Made by a program: the position numbers and the translations under genes. Below are positions 6,530 to 13,573 of a stretch of 37,183 nt of DNA, in pieces; within the stretch, counting starts at the first letter, position 1; every line of letters begins with the position of its first letter. The notes beneath the pieces were generated by a model, which saw only the letters and a program-made list of their open reading frames with translations, did no database searches and was not told the origin of the DNA. The DNA is from Allomeiothermus sp035760705 (GTDB lineage: Bacteria > Deinococcota > Deinococci > Deinococcales > Thermaceae), in NCBI GenBank assembly GCA_035760705.1, contig DASTSL010000094.1, positions 1 through 37,183 on the forward strand. Direction: 5' to 3'.

Positions 6530-7477
6530 TTACAGGGGTTCTTTAGGCGAAAAGGCGTCCAGGAAGGCCCGGATGATGGCCTCTCCCGGCTTGCCCTCGC
6601 CCCGGAAGGCCTCTGCTTCCTTCTCGAGCCAAACCACCCCTTCGCGAAACAAAACCGAGCGATACCCCTGAGCAAAAGCAAGCTCGATCAGCTCACCGAT
6701 TGAACCGGCTTGGATGCCGTACGACTCTAGCTTCTCCAACTCTCCTGCCGGTAAATCCGGGTCGAAGCCCTGCCGGGCGGCCAGGCGTTGATAGCGGCCT
6801 TCCCGCTGCTCCATCGTCCCGCCGGAGGTGAAGTAGCGCCCCAAGACTTTGGACCAGTCACCGCTCCGGGTGATCGATCGCATGACCTCGAAAGCCTGGT
6901 CCAACTCGGCTGGGTCTGGCTCCCGGTAGGTGTTCTCGTAGACCACGAGTTCCCGCGGCAAGCGCGGGCGGGGAGCCGGGATCACCTCGGGAACCCCCAC
7001 GCAGAGCCCCGCCACCGGGAACACCCCCTCGGGCAGCCCACAAAGCTCGCTGATCTCCCGAATCCCGTTCAAGACCCCGCCGATCCAGCAGATGCCATAG
7101 CCCAGGCTCTCGGCCATCGTCGCCAGGGCGCTCCCGGCCAGGATCGCATCCACGATGCCGAAGTGCGCCGCCGTGCGCGGCCAGTAGCCCCAACTCCCGC
7201 CCCGGTGCTCGACGAGCCTTCGTAGCCGGTGTACGTCGGCCAGGATCAGGAAGAATTCAGCGGCGGTCTGGACGTGTTCATTGTTGGCGAGGCGGGCCAT
7301 CTCTTGTCTCAGATCGCGGTCCGTCACCCGCAGGATGGTGTACATCTGCGCGGTGGCGTCAGTGGGGGCGCGTTGGGCGGCGAAGAGGATTTTCTCGAGG
7401 TCCCCCTCGCGCAAAGGCTCCGGCTTGAACTTTCGCACGCTGGCCCGGTGTTGGTAAAGCTCGAACAGTTCGCTCAC
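6530..7477 (-). CDS. NADPH-dependent nitroreductase/oxidoreductase (NfsA/FRP-like)
   Basis: A 315-residue flavoprotein oxidoreductase. The FMN-binding opening (HRASVRKFKPEPL, about residues 10-22) and APTDATAQMYTILRV are typical of the NfsA/FRP branch, as is GYGICWIGGVLNGI in the middle. The last ~110 residues extend beyond the usual ~250-residue core and are partly helical (AGELEKLESYGIQAGSIGELIELAF). The track of the frame allows TTG at 7483, but GTG at 7477 has TAGGCT six bases upstream and no ribosome site, again leaderless in form. Substrates (nitro compounds, quinones or free flavin) cannot be deduced. Confidence 0.87.
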   Translation of the reverse strand: MSELFELYQHRASVRKFKPEPLREGDLEKILFAAQRAPTDATAQMYTILRVTDRDLRQEMARLANNEHVQTAAEFFLILADVHRLRRLVEHRGGSWGYWPRTAAHFGIVDAILAGSALATMAESLGYGICWIGGVLNGIREISELCGLPEGVFPVAGLCVGVPEVIPAPRPRLPRELVVYENTYREPDPAELDQAFEVMRSITRSGDWSKVLGRYFTSGGTMEQREGRYQRLAARQGFDPDLPAGELEKLESYGIQAGSIGELIELAFAQGYRSVLFREGVVWLEKEAEAFRGEGKPGEAIIRAFLDAFSPKEPL

Positions 7478-7574
7478 GAGCAAAGCCTATCGGAAAAGAC
7501 ACGGCGAGATGCTGAGGAACAACTATCCCTTCAGGATGAGCGCTGCGCTCAGCAGGACAGGGAGACAAAGGCTG

Positions 7575-8693
7575 CTAACCGATCCCCAGATAGCTCATGT
7601 ACCAGTTGATGATCTGTTGCCCGAAAAAGAGCGCGACGATCCCGCCCAAGGCCAGATAGGGCACGAAAGGGACCCGGCGCTCACGCAGCACCAACCCAAT
7701 CACCGCCCCCACCACCACCGCCACGAACATCCCCACCACGAAGGGCCAAAACCCCACCCAGGCCCCCAGCATCCCGGCGAGCTTCACGTCCCCGAAGCCC
7801 AGCACCACCACTTCCTCGTCGTCCTCTTCGGGCAGAGGGCGAAAGGCCCAGTAGAGCCCGCCCGCCAGCGCGATCCCGCCCCCGGCGATGAGGAGCCCGC
7901 GCAAAGCCTCTTGTGCGCTCAGCGGCCAGCCGGGAACTAGCCAGGCCACCAGCGGTCCCAGCAGGGCCAGCCCCAGCGTCAGGGCGTCGGGGGCCGCCCA
8001 GACCCGCCCGCTGCGGGCGTTCAGGCCCCAGTTGAAGAACCCCGCGACGAGCCCGGCGGCAGGCCCCAGCCACGCGCCCACCGCTGCCGCGAAGTACAGG
8101 GTTTGCAACTCCACCGGGCCTTCGGGTTTGTTGCCCCGGCCCCGGGTCACCACCAGCACCCCGTACCCGTTGATGATGGCGAGCAGCCCCGCTGCCATCA
8201 GGGCGGCGTCGAGGGCGGGCGAAAAGCCGCCCGGAAAGATAAAGGGTGCGGCGATCAGACCTAGAACGAACCCGCCGTAGCTCAGCACGTCGGGGACTTC
8301 GTAGGTGTCAATGTCAATGAAGGAGAGCGCGATCAGGATGGCGATAAAGGCCCAGATTAAGGGAAGCGCGGGGAGTTCGGGGCGCAGGACAGCCGCCACC
8401 GCAAAGAGTACGCCAGTCAGTGCTTCGATGGCCGGGTAGCGCCCCGAGATCGGCTGGCCGCAGTTTTTGCAGCGTCCCCGCTGGAGGACCCAGGAGAGGA
8501 TCGGGATGAGCTCTAAGGGCGTGAGCCGGTGGCCGCAGTGGGGGCAGCTCGAGGGCGGATAAACGATGGATTTCTTGGCCGGGACGCGATAGATCACCAC
8601 GTTCAAAAACGAGCCGATGATGGCCCCAAAGATGAACGCGAAAATCGCCAGGGGGATGGCAAGGGATTGTGTTTCGCTTTGCGAAAGCAGCAC
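7575..8693 (-). CDS. pilD: Prepilin peptidase (A24 leader peptidase and methylase)
   Basis: This inner-membrane aspartic protease cleaves type IV prepilin leaders and N-methylates the new end. The 372-residue protein has an N-terminal membrane helix, the cytoplasmic methylase loop with four zinc Cys (50, 53, 75, 78) and then seven or more membrane segments. The catalytic Asp pair is Asp127 or 129 (FIDIDT) and Asp301 (GFGDVKL). It is about 90 residues longer than Gram-negative PilD because of extra membrane segments and a charged loop (about 281-295) between the two Asp. The start is GTG at 8693 with TAGAAT six bases upstream. The gene stands alone here; pilins for it lie elsewhere. Confidence 0.95.
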   Translation of the reverse strand: MLLSQSETQSLAIPLAIFAFIFGAIIGSFLNVVIYRVPAKKSIVYPPSSCPHCGHRLTPLELIPILSWVLQRGRCKNCGQPISGRYPAIEALTGVLFAVAAVLRPELPALPLIWAFIAILIALSFIDIDTYEVPDVLSYGGFVLGLIAAPFIFPGGFSPALDAALMAAGLLAIINGYGVLVVTRGRGNKPEGPVELQTLYFAAAVGAWLGPAAGLVAGFFNWGLNARSGRVWAAPDALTLGLALLGPLVAWLVPGWPLSAQEALRGLLIAGGGIALAGGLYWAFRPLPEEDDEEVVVLGFGDVKLAGMLGAWVGFWPFVVGMFVAVVVGAVIGLVLRERRVPFVPYLALGGIVALFFGQQIINWYMSYLGIG

Positions 8694-8740
8694 CCACCCA
8701 TTCTAGCCAGCGCCCCGTCCCATCCCTGTGTCAGATGACG

Positions 8741-8908
8741 ACAAGCGGTGTACCGATCTGGAAACCGGACTTGTAAAAAGCCTGCCGTCAGCGGCTGAAA
8801 TGGGCCAGTGTACTTTGGTGGGCTGGAGGGGTCTCGAGGGTGTAAGACTTCCCTATCTACCCCGAGCCGAGACCCTGCCGGGCGGCCTAACCTGGGCTTC
8901 AGGAGGCC
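8741..8908 (+). promoter_or_regulatory. Candidate structured 5' leader with masked ribosome site
   Basis: About 170 bases upstream of the 37-residue ORF hold several possible RNA hairpins. ACAAG and CTTGT enclose CGG-TGTA-CCG; AGCC and GGCT follow. GGTCTCG (8830-8836) pairs with CGAGACC (8868-8874). Last comes GGCCT, AA, CCTG (8884-8894), loop GGCTT, CAGG, AGGCC (8900-8908), a nine-pair stem whose 3' arm contains the entire AGGAGG ribosome site. This looks like a cis-acting RNA that hides the ribosome site. I do not recognise a known riboswitch class, and no promoter is evident. Confidence 0.4.
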
Positions 8909-8912
8909 ACAG

Positions 8913-9026
8913 ATGATTACCGCGATTCCCGCCCACGAACTCGAGCCAGAGCAAACCCCAGGCCAGCAGATTTCCGAAGCGTGGAGGGAGGCGCTCGAGA
9001 TTTACGACTTGCCCGAGGAGGAGTAA
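8913..9026 (+). CDS. Hypothetical 37-residue acidic protein
   Basis: A short ORF with a full AGGAGG ribosome site six bases before its ATG. The product begins MITAIPAHELEPEQ and ends in an acidic helix-like stretch (AWREALEIYDLPEEE). No membrane segment, Cys or known motif is seen. The ribosome site is buried in a predicted stem of the upstream leader. It converges on the broken lipoprotein gene and its terminator. It could be a small regulatory protein or the antitoxin half of a lost pair; neither can be shown. Confidence 0.5.
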   Translation: MITAIPAHELEPEQTPGQQISEAWREALEIYDLPEEE

Positions 9027-9055
9027 CCCGGCCTTCCTCTCGAGTGCCGACTAAG

Positions 9056-9086
9056 AAATGTCCCACCTGACCGACAGATGGGACAT
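9056..9086 (-). terminator. Intrinsic terminator of the lipoprotein remnant
   Basis: Arms ATGTCCCA (9058-9065) and TGGGACAT (9079-9086), with a further CTG/CAG inner stem, are followed on the minus strand by TTTCTTA. It lies 25 bases past the end of the broken lipoprotein gene and so terminates minus-strand transcription. On the plus strand no T-run follows. Confidence 0.65.
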
Positions 9087-9110
9087 CATTGAGAGTGTTC
9101 TACAAAAGAG

Positions 9111-9637
9111 TTAGAAGCGAGTTGACGGGTGCTGCACAACTCGCAGCCCACCCGAACTGGCCGGGTATTCTGCCACGATGATGGCTCTGAAGGGACCGTT
9201 CACCTCCACTACCACCGGTGATCCGGACTCGCTGCACTGGAAGCTCAATTTAGGCATGGCGTCGGGCGAGAAGGAGATAAGCTCATAAAAACCTTTCCAA
9301 TTTTTCAGTGAGGGCGGGCCGGCCAGAGCTTCCTCCCGAGGGGGGCGGTGGTAGGTTCGACAAATCGGAACTGGATTGTTTCGCTGGGTGTATCCCCTGT
9401 CGGGATAGGTTGCCCCCCGGCTGGGTAAGCAGCATCGTCAGTGAAATATTTGACGCCACCAAAATAACGCAGATTGCCAGGGGAACCCTTCGGGAGCTGG
9501 CCGCCCACCAGTACACCTTGAGGACACGACGAGGGATTCTAGGGGTAGTAGAGAAGGTAGGTGGACATCGGCGATGTGCTGGGAATGCACCCGCCCAGCA
9601 GCATAAATAAGGTGAGGAGCATGAGGTATTTTTTCAA
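9111..9637 (-). pseudogene. Broken lipoprotein gene (in-frame TAG and one lost base)
   Basis: A TTG start at 9637 follows a strong AAGGAGGTGA ribosome site. The first 32 codons give a lipoprotein signal: LKK, a hydrophobic core, and the lipobox LLGGC with the lipidated Cys at position 17. Codon 33 is TAG (9539-9541). The same frame then stays open for about 78 codons (VGGQLPKGSPGNLRYFGGVKYF...) to TGA at 9305. From a run of six C (9340-9345) another frame continues with REEALAGPPSLKNWKGFYEL and ends with RVVQHPSTRF and TAA at 9111. One extra C would join the two frames, and the total then is exactly 176 codons. It is probably a decayed ~175-residue secreted lipoprotein; stop readthrough and a sequencing error are alternatives. 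Confidence 0.65.
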
Positions 9638-9643
9638 GGGGCC

Positions 9644-9736
9644 TCACCTCCTTAGCCGGAACGCGCCGAAGGTCATGTCGTAGTAATCGCTCAGGGCCGC
9701 TGCGCTCAGGAGGACAACGGCTAAGGCCGCTAGCAT
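9644..9736 (-). CDS. Small hydrophobic 30-residue peptide ORF
   Basis: The ORF reads MLAALAVVLLSAAALSDYYD followed by MTFGAFRLRR: a short membrane or signal-like helix and a basic tail. Its last codons (CTA AGG AGG TGA) form the ribosome site of the lipoprotein remnant, with six bases between its stop and that TTG start, so the two would be translationally coupled. The ATG sits in the loop of a nine-pair hairpin (9724-9744). No ribosome site is seen before it. It may be a coupling peptide, or the tail of a larger lost secreted protein. Region 9745-9778 holds nothing else. Confidence 0.4.
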   Translation of the reverse strand: MLAALAVVLLSAAALSDYYDMTFGAFRLRR

Positions 9737-9744
9737 AGCGGCCT
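9724..9744. repeat. Nine-base inverted repeat around a start codon
   Basis: AGGCCGCTA (9724-9732) and TAGCGGCCT (9736-9744) are perfect arms with a three-base loop. On the minus strand the ATG of the 30-residue ORF lies at the loop. It may hinder initiation or be a terminator-like element without a T-run. Confidence 0.55.
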
Positions 9745-9778
9745 ATGTGGGTGAGTCTGCTCCTCTACGGTCGTGCCT

Positions 9779-10273
9779 TCACCGCACCGTGGGGTGGTTC
9801 CCCCAGGCCAAAAACCGGTAGCGGTCCCGCTGGCGGTCAGGGTCGTAGGCCTGCTCGACGTACCCGCTGGCCTGGAGGTCGCTGAAGAGTTCCTCGGCCA
9901 CGTTTCGGTCCACCCCGAAGCGCTCGACGATAAAGTCCAGCGCCTCCTCCTTGGGGTCGCCTGACTCGGTGGGTGCTACGAACCCGGTGTATTCCGGCCC
10001 CAGGTTCTTTAGAAGGTCGGGGCGGGCCTGCCGCAAAAAGAGCCAGCGACTCCTTTGAGCCGGGAGGAAGTGGGCGTATCCGGCCTCCTCGAGCCGGGTG
10101 GCGGTCTCCACGGCCTCGTGATGGCTCAGCCCGGCCTGCATCAGATAGGTCACCAAGCCTTCGTGCTCACCGACCAAACCCTGGGGGTGTTCCTCGCGCA
10201 AGAGGGCCGCGAGTTCGTCGGTCTGCTCGAGCCGGGCCAGTTGGGTGATTCGATCGGCGATCTGACGGTCCAT
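9779..10273 (-). CDS. Hypothetical 164-residue protein in the eRF1-like operon
   Basis: The protein is soluble, acidic and mostly helical. Two similar halves are suggested: LVTYLMQAGLSHHEAVETATRLEEAGYAHFL and the later LDFIVERFGVDRNVAEELFSDLQASGYVEQAY both look like small winged-helix or UBA-like units with a helix-turn-helix and a GY turn. The ATG at 10273 has GGAGG six bases upstream; a TTG 12 bases earlier lies inside that site and is rejected. It starts 15 bases after the eRF1-like gene and is certainly co-transcribed with it. A role in the same ribosome-related process is inferred from position only. Confidence 0.75.
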   Translation of the reverse strand: MDRQIADRITQLARLEQTDELAALLREEHPQGLVGEHEGLVTYLMQAGLSHHEAVETATRLEEAGYAHFLPAQRSRWLFLRQARPDLLKNLGPEYTGFVAPTESGDPKEEALDFIVERFGVDRNVAEELFSDLQASGYVEQAYDPDRQRDRYRFLAWGNHPTVR

Positions 10274-10288
10274 ATCAACCTCCAAAGG

Positions 10289-11443
10289 CTACCAGCGGGT
10301 CTGCCCGGCCAGCCCGCCGAAGTCCCGCAACAGGTGTTCTTCGGCCTCGCCGTGGACGAACTCGAGCCGCGCCGCGTAGGCCTGGGCCAGCCGGGGCAGG
10401 GCTTCCTTGAGCGAAACCTCCTCTACCGCCTCGCCGGGGCAGTAGGCTTGGGCTGCTTCGCGGGTCATCCCGACCATTCCCGAAGGGCAGCGGAACACCG
10501 TCCCCTCGAGCTTCCAGGGGGCTACCAGCAGGTGGATCCGCCCCTCTTGCAACAGGCTGATTACTTGGTCCACCCCGCCAACCCCGTTTTCTCGAATTTG
10601 CTCGAGCAGCTTAAGTTCGCGCTCACGCTCGAGCGGGGGCAGTTCCCTTTCCACAATCTTGAGGATCTCTCCCGCACTGACCCGGGAGTGGGGAGCCGAA
10701 GGCAAAATATAGGGCTTGGGGAAGTTTTCAGGCAGATGGGCGGCGAAGTTTTTCGTATCGGGGTCGGGTCCCATCAGCACCAGTTGCTCGATCCCCCGGG
10801 ATTTCATCACCTCGGCCAGATGGTTGGCCATCTCTTTGTAAAAGCGCTCGGTCCATTCGCCCATGCGCTCGTTGTAGTTGTCCTTGCCGCTGCCCCCGCT
10901 GGCCCGGCCCACGTGACCGGGAGCCCCCGGCCCGGCGCTTCGCCCCCCGGCGGCGGTGGCGTCTTCGCCCAGATGGCGCCATTCCTCGAGGTTTACCGCC
11001 CGGAAAGCCCCCTCCAGTTCTTCGATCTCGCCCATCACCACCTCGAAAAGCCGCCACTTCTCCTGATCCACCAGCACCACCGCGCGGCGCTCGTGCTCAT
11101 CGATGGCATAGAGCAAGGGGGTCAGGTAGGGCTGACCCCAGCGGGCTTCGATCCCGTCCGAGAGGGGCAAATCTACTTGCAGATCGTAGATCTCGAGCAG
11201 ATTTTCCCCGGCGAAAATCACCCGAGTACGGGCTTGGGGGCGGTCTTCCTCGAGTCTCGCGAGCACTTTGTCGAAGATTTCCTTAGGGACCCCGAGGGTT
11301 TTCATCTGCTCTTTGGCCCTAGCCAGATAAGCCCGGCCCGTGTTCTCCTCCTGGGCAGGGTTGGTGGAGAGATACAGCGAGAGCACTGGTCCTGGATGCT
11401 GTACTAGATCCTGAATCGAACGTACCTGAGCTTGGGTAAGCAT
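10289..11443 (-). CDS. Bacterial eRF1-like protein (VLRF1/baeRF family)
   Basis: A 384-residue protein of the family related to archaeal/eukaryotic release factor eRF1 and to Vms1/ANKZF1. Family members are thought to release peptides from tRNA on stalled ribosomes. It begins with PGPVLSLYLSTNP, the usual opening of baeRF proteins. A central RNase H-like part (AVVLVDQEKWRLFEVVMGEIEELE) leads into a Gly- and Ala-rich loop (about 165-190) and then a helix and strand LVLMGPDPDTKNFAAHLP. A C-terminal L7Ae-like part (VDQVISLLQEGRIHLLVAPWKLEG) has Cys in VFRCPSG and YCPGE. The ATG at 11443 has a GGAGGTGG ribosome site. It is the first gene of a two-gene unit behind the hsp20 terminator. Biochemical activity is inferred. 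Confidence 0.8.
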   Translation of the reverse strand: MLTQAQVRSIQDLVQHPGPVLSLYLSTNPAQEENTGRAYLARAKEQMKTLGVPKEIFDKVLARLEEDRPQARTRVIFAGENLLEIYDLQVDLPLSDGIEARWGQPYLTPLLYAIDEHERRAVVLVDQEKWRLFEVVMGEIEELEGAFRAVNLEEWRHLGEDATAAGGRSAGPGAPGHVGRASGGSGKDNYNERMGEWTERFYKEMANHLAEVMKSRGIEQLVLMGPDPDTKNFAAHLPENFPKPYILPSAPHSRVSAGEILKIVERELPPLERERELKLLEQIRENGVGGVDQVISLLQEGRIHLLVAPWKLEGTVFRCPSGMVGMTREAAQAYCPGEAVEEVSLKEALPRLAQAYAARLEFVHGEAEEHLLRDFGGLAGQTRW

Positions 11444-11520
11444 CTCCACCTCCTAAAGTCCTAGTGATTATTCCGATTTGAGCTTAGGCTCACCTGAATA
11501 GGAGAGGGGTTGAAGAAAGC

Positions 11521-11542
11521 AAAACCCCGGAATAATCCGGGG
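11521..11542 (-). terminator. Intrinsic terminator after hsp20
   Basis: Perfect seven-base arms, CCCCGGA and TCCGGGG, with a four-base loop are followed on the minus strand by TTTT. It stands 28 bases past the hsp20 stop and closes the stress region before the eRF1-like unit. Confidence 0.9.
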
Positions 11543-11569
11543 ATGGGCCAATGGAGGCTAGGCGCAATG

Positions 11570-11986
11570 CTAGGCATTGACCCGAACTTCGATCTTGCGG
11601 GGTTGGGCCGCTTCGGCTTTGGGGATGTCGAGATAGAGCACCCCGTGCTTGAAGTTAGCGCTCACCTTGGAGAGGTCGTAGGTGTTGGGGATGGTGAAGC
11701 TACGGATGAAGGTGCCGTAGGTACCCTCGAGCCGGTACTGGGTGGCGTTCTCGGGCTTCTCAAAGGGGCGCTCGGCCTTGATGGTAAGGGTGTTATTCTC
11801 GGCCTGTACGTCCACTTTCTGAGGCTCTACACCCGGCAGATAAACAGCGAAGTGTAGGCCTTGAGCGTCCTCGAGCACATCCACCAGCGGGGCAAAGGTA
11901 CGGTTATCGTTACGGGAAGCCTGCAAGCTCCGGATCAACTGCTCTTGAAGCTCCTCAATTTCGCGGAATGGATCGAACCTAACCAT
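11570..11986 (-). CDS. Small heat shock protein Hsp20 (own HspR-type promoter)
   Basis: A 138-residue holdase of the alpha-crystallin family that keeps unfolded proteins soluble for ClpB and DnaK. After a short N-terminal arm (MVRFDPFREIEELQEQLIRS), the alpha-crystallin domain spans about 30-125, with YLPGVEPQKVDV and FKHGVLYLDIPKAE (the GVL motif). The C-terminal IEV supplies the I-x-V oligomer anchor. The start has an AGGAGG ribosome site. It follows the Clp-fold protease gene by 60 bases but has its own promoter and HspR-type box, and ends at a strong terminator. It differs clearly from the other Hsp20 encoded inside the clpB operon. Confidence 0.96.
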   Translation of the reverse strand: MVRFDPFREIEELQEQLIRSLQASRNDNRTFAPLVDVLEDAQGLHFAVYLPGVEPQKVDVQAENNTLTIKAERPFEKPENATQYRLEGTYGTFIRSFTIPNTYDLSKVSANFKHGVLYLDIPKAEAAQPRKIEVRVNA

Positions 11987-12006
11987 ACTTACCTCCTCGG
12001 TTGGAT

Positions 12007-12036
12007 ATAATAAATCTTGAGCGTAATATTGTCAAT
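12007..12036 (-). promoter_or_regulatory. hsp20 promoter with HspR-type (HAIR) box
   Basis: On the minus strand TTGACA (12030-12035) and TATTAT (12007-12012) are exactly 17 bases apart. On the plus strand CTTGAGC-N7-TGTCAAT (12016-12036) overlaps the -35 box and the spacer. This resembles the HAIR consensus CTTGAGT-N7-ACTCAAG and has the same placement as at clpB, so repression at normal temperature by HspR is inferred. Confidence 0.8.
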
Positions 12037-12046
12037 ATATTTGCAA

Positions 12047-12889
12047 TCACGGCCTGCTCTTAGCCGGGCCGCGTTCCCGCTCATAGGGTAAGGGAACGTA
12101 CTGTACGCTGGGCTTGCCTCCGCGAGGCTGGGGATACATCTCCATCAGCTCATAGACTTCCAGGGGCATCTCGGTGGAGACCTTGAGCCCTAGGGCGCGG
12201 GCCTCCTCCACGCTGATGGGGTAGTCGTGGGTCCAGGTGCCCTGCGAGAGAATGCTGGCCACCTCCTCTGCGCGGGTCTCCTCGAGGTGCTTCTTGAGGA
12301 GGTTCTTGGCTGTGGTGTGAACCTGATGCAATGCCTTACGGGCTACATCGGCAAGGATAAAGGTTTGATCGTCAATTTCGCTGGCGGGCTTTTGCTCGAG
12401 CACCTTGAGAACCGAGGCTGCCGGGTATTGCCCGAGTTGTGGGTCTACCGGACCTAATACAGCGTTTTCGTCCATCACGATCTCGTCGGCGGCCAAGGCG
12501 ATGAGGGTGCCGCCGGACATGGCGTAGTGGGGTACGAAGACCGTGACCTTGGCGGGGTGCTTCAGGAGGGCCTCGGCGATCTGCTCGGCGGCCAGTACCA
12601 GCCCGCCGGGGGTATGCAGCACCAGATCAATGGGCACGTCCTTGTCGGTAAGGCGGATGGCCCTCAAGACCTGCTCGGAGTCGTCAATGTCAATGTAGCG
12701 GGCGAAAGGGATGCCCAAAAAGGAAAAGCCCTCTTGACGGTGGATGAGGGTGATGACCCGGCTCTTGCGCTTATGCTCGAGCTGGGTGATCTTACGCGCG
12801 CGGCCCAGCAGCAGCATCTGCTGGTTGAGGTAAGGAGTCAGGGTGGAGAGGATGAAGAAGAGCCAAAAGAGCTGAAAAAAGATGTCCAT
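12047..12889 (-). CDS. SDH-family Clp-fold serine protease, membrane anchored
   Basis: A 280-residue protein with the ClpP/crotonase fold of the serine dehydrogenase proteinase family (SDH_sah), related to SppA and archaeal membrane proteases. A hydrophobic anchor covers about residues 3-20. The oxyanion segment LVLHTPGG (89-96) and the nucleophile Ser125 in YAMSGGT are visible. The C-terminal third (TWTHDYPISVEEARALGL) matches the family end. The ATG has GGAGG seven bases upstream. It is the last gene of the clpB operon, nine bases after the rhomboid gene, which suggests stepwise membrane-protein proteolysis. Such proteases often pair with a membrane partner; none other is seen. Confidence 0.88.
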   Translation of the reverse strand: MDIFFQLFWLFFILSTLTPYLNQQMLLLGRARKITQLEHKRKSRVITLIHRQEGFSFLGIPFARYIDIDDSEQVLRAIRLTDKDVPIDLVLHTPGGLVLAAEQIAEALLKHPAKVTVFVPHYAMSGGTLIALAADEIVMDENAVLGPVDPQLGQYPAASVLKVLEQKPASEIDDQTFILADVARKALHQVHTTAKNLLKKHLEETRAEEVASILSQGTWTHDYPISVEEARALGLKVSTEMPLEVYELMEMYPQPRGGKPSVQYVPLPYERERGPAKSRP

Positions 12890-12898
12890 ACAACCTCC

Positions 12899-13558
12899 TT
12901 AGCGGTAGAAGAACCAGCTTTCCCAGGCTGGGGAAGTTTGGTAGGTTCTCCGAGGACGAAATACCCAGGCCAAGGCCATGCCTGCGGCAAAGCCACCTAG
13001 GTGCGCCCACCAGGCCACCCCAGGCAGACCCAACAGTCCGTTGATAAGTTGAATAAAAGCCCAGTAGCCCAAGTAGGTGCCTGCTGGAAGCCACAGCAAG
13101 AAGAAGGGGAACAGCCAAGTCAGCACATAAGCCCGTGAGAAGAGCAAAAAGTAGCCTCCAGCCACCCCCGAAATTGCCCCTGAGGCCCCAACCATGGGGA
13201 TGTGGGGGTCGGAGAAGAGGGTTTGGGCCAAGGCGGCGGCCAGACCGGCCAACACGTACAACAGCAAGTAGCGCCCGCTGCCCAAGCGGCCCTCGAGTGC
13301 AGGGCCAAACACCCCAAAAAACCACATGTTGCCCAACAAGTGCCCCAGCGAGCCGTGAGCGAACATGCTGGTGAAAAGCCGGTATCCCTCACCGAGAGGG
13401 TTTGCCAAAAGCAAAGCGGGGACCAGGGCCAAGCGCTCTATGCTGGCGTCCAGCCCCATAGAAAGCTGGAAGGCAAATCCCAAGACACATAAAGCGATGA
13501 GGGCTTTGGTAACCAAGGCCGGGCCATGAAAGTAGATAGAGTCACGCAGGGGAAGCAT
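12899..13558 (-). CDS. Rhomboid-family intramembrane serine protease
   Basis: A 219-residue protein with about six membrane helices. The catalytic Ser126 lies in GASGA, the His186 in WWAHLGGF, and the loop residues HGSLGHLLGNMWFFGVFG (68-85) are typical. It cleaves membrane proteins within or near their transmembrane helices. The C-terminal tail (RPRRTYQTSPAWESWFFYR) is cytoplasmic. The gene lies 15 bases after khtU and nine bases before the Clp-fold protease gene, inside the clpB operon. Possible substrates are stress-damaged or regulatory membrane proteins; this is inference. Confidence 0.94.
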   Translation of the reverse strand: MLPLRDSIYFHGPALVTKALIALCVLGFAFQLSMGLDASIERLALVPALLLANPLGEGYRLFTSMFAHGSLGHLLGNMWFFGVFGPALEGRLGSGRYLLLYVLAGLAAALAQTLFSDPHIPMVGASGAISGVAGGYFLLFSRAYVLTWLFPFFLLWLPAGTYLGYWAFIQLINGLLGLPGVAWWAHLGGFAAGMALAWVFRPRRTYQTSPAWESWFFYR

Positions 13559-13573
13559 AATCTGCTCCTTCGC

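Noticed and set aside
9056..9086. Terminal inverted repeat of an insertion sequence
   Set aside because: No transposase frame or second copy; the T-rich run on the minus strand and the position after the lipoprotein remnant fit a terminator better.
10055..11407. 450-codon open frame on the plus strand
   Set aside because: It lies opposite the eRF1-like and 164-residue genes, which have good ribosome sites and family features; the plus-strand product looks like nothing known.
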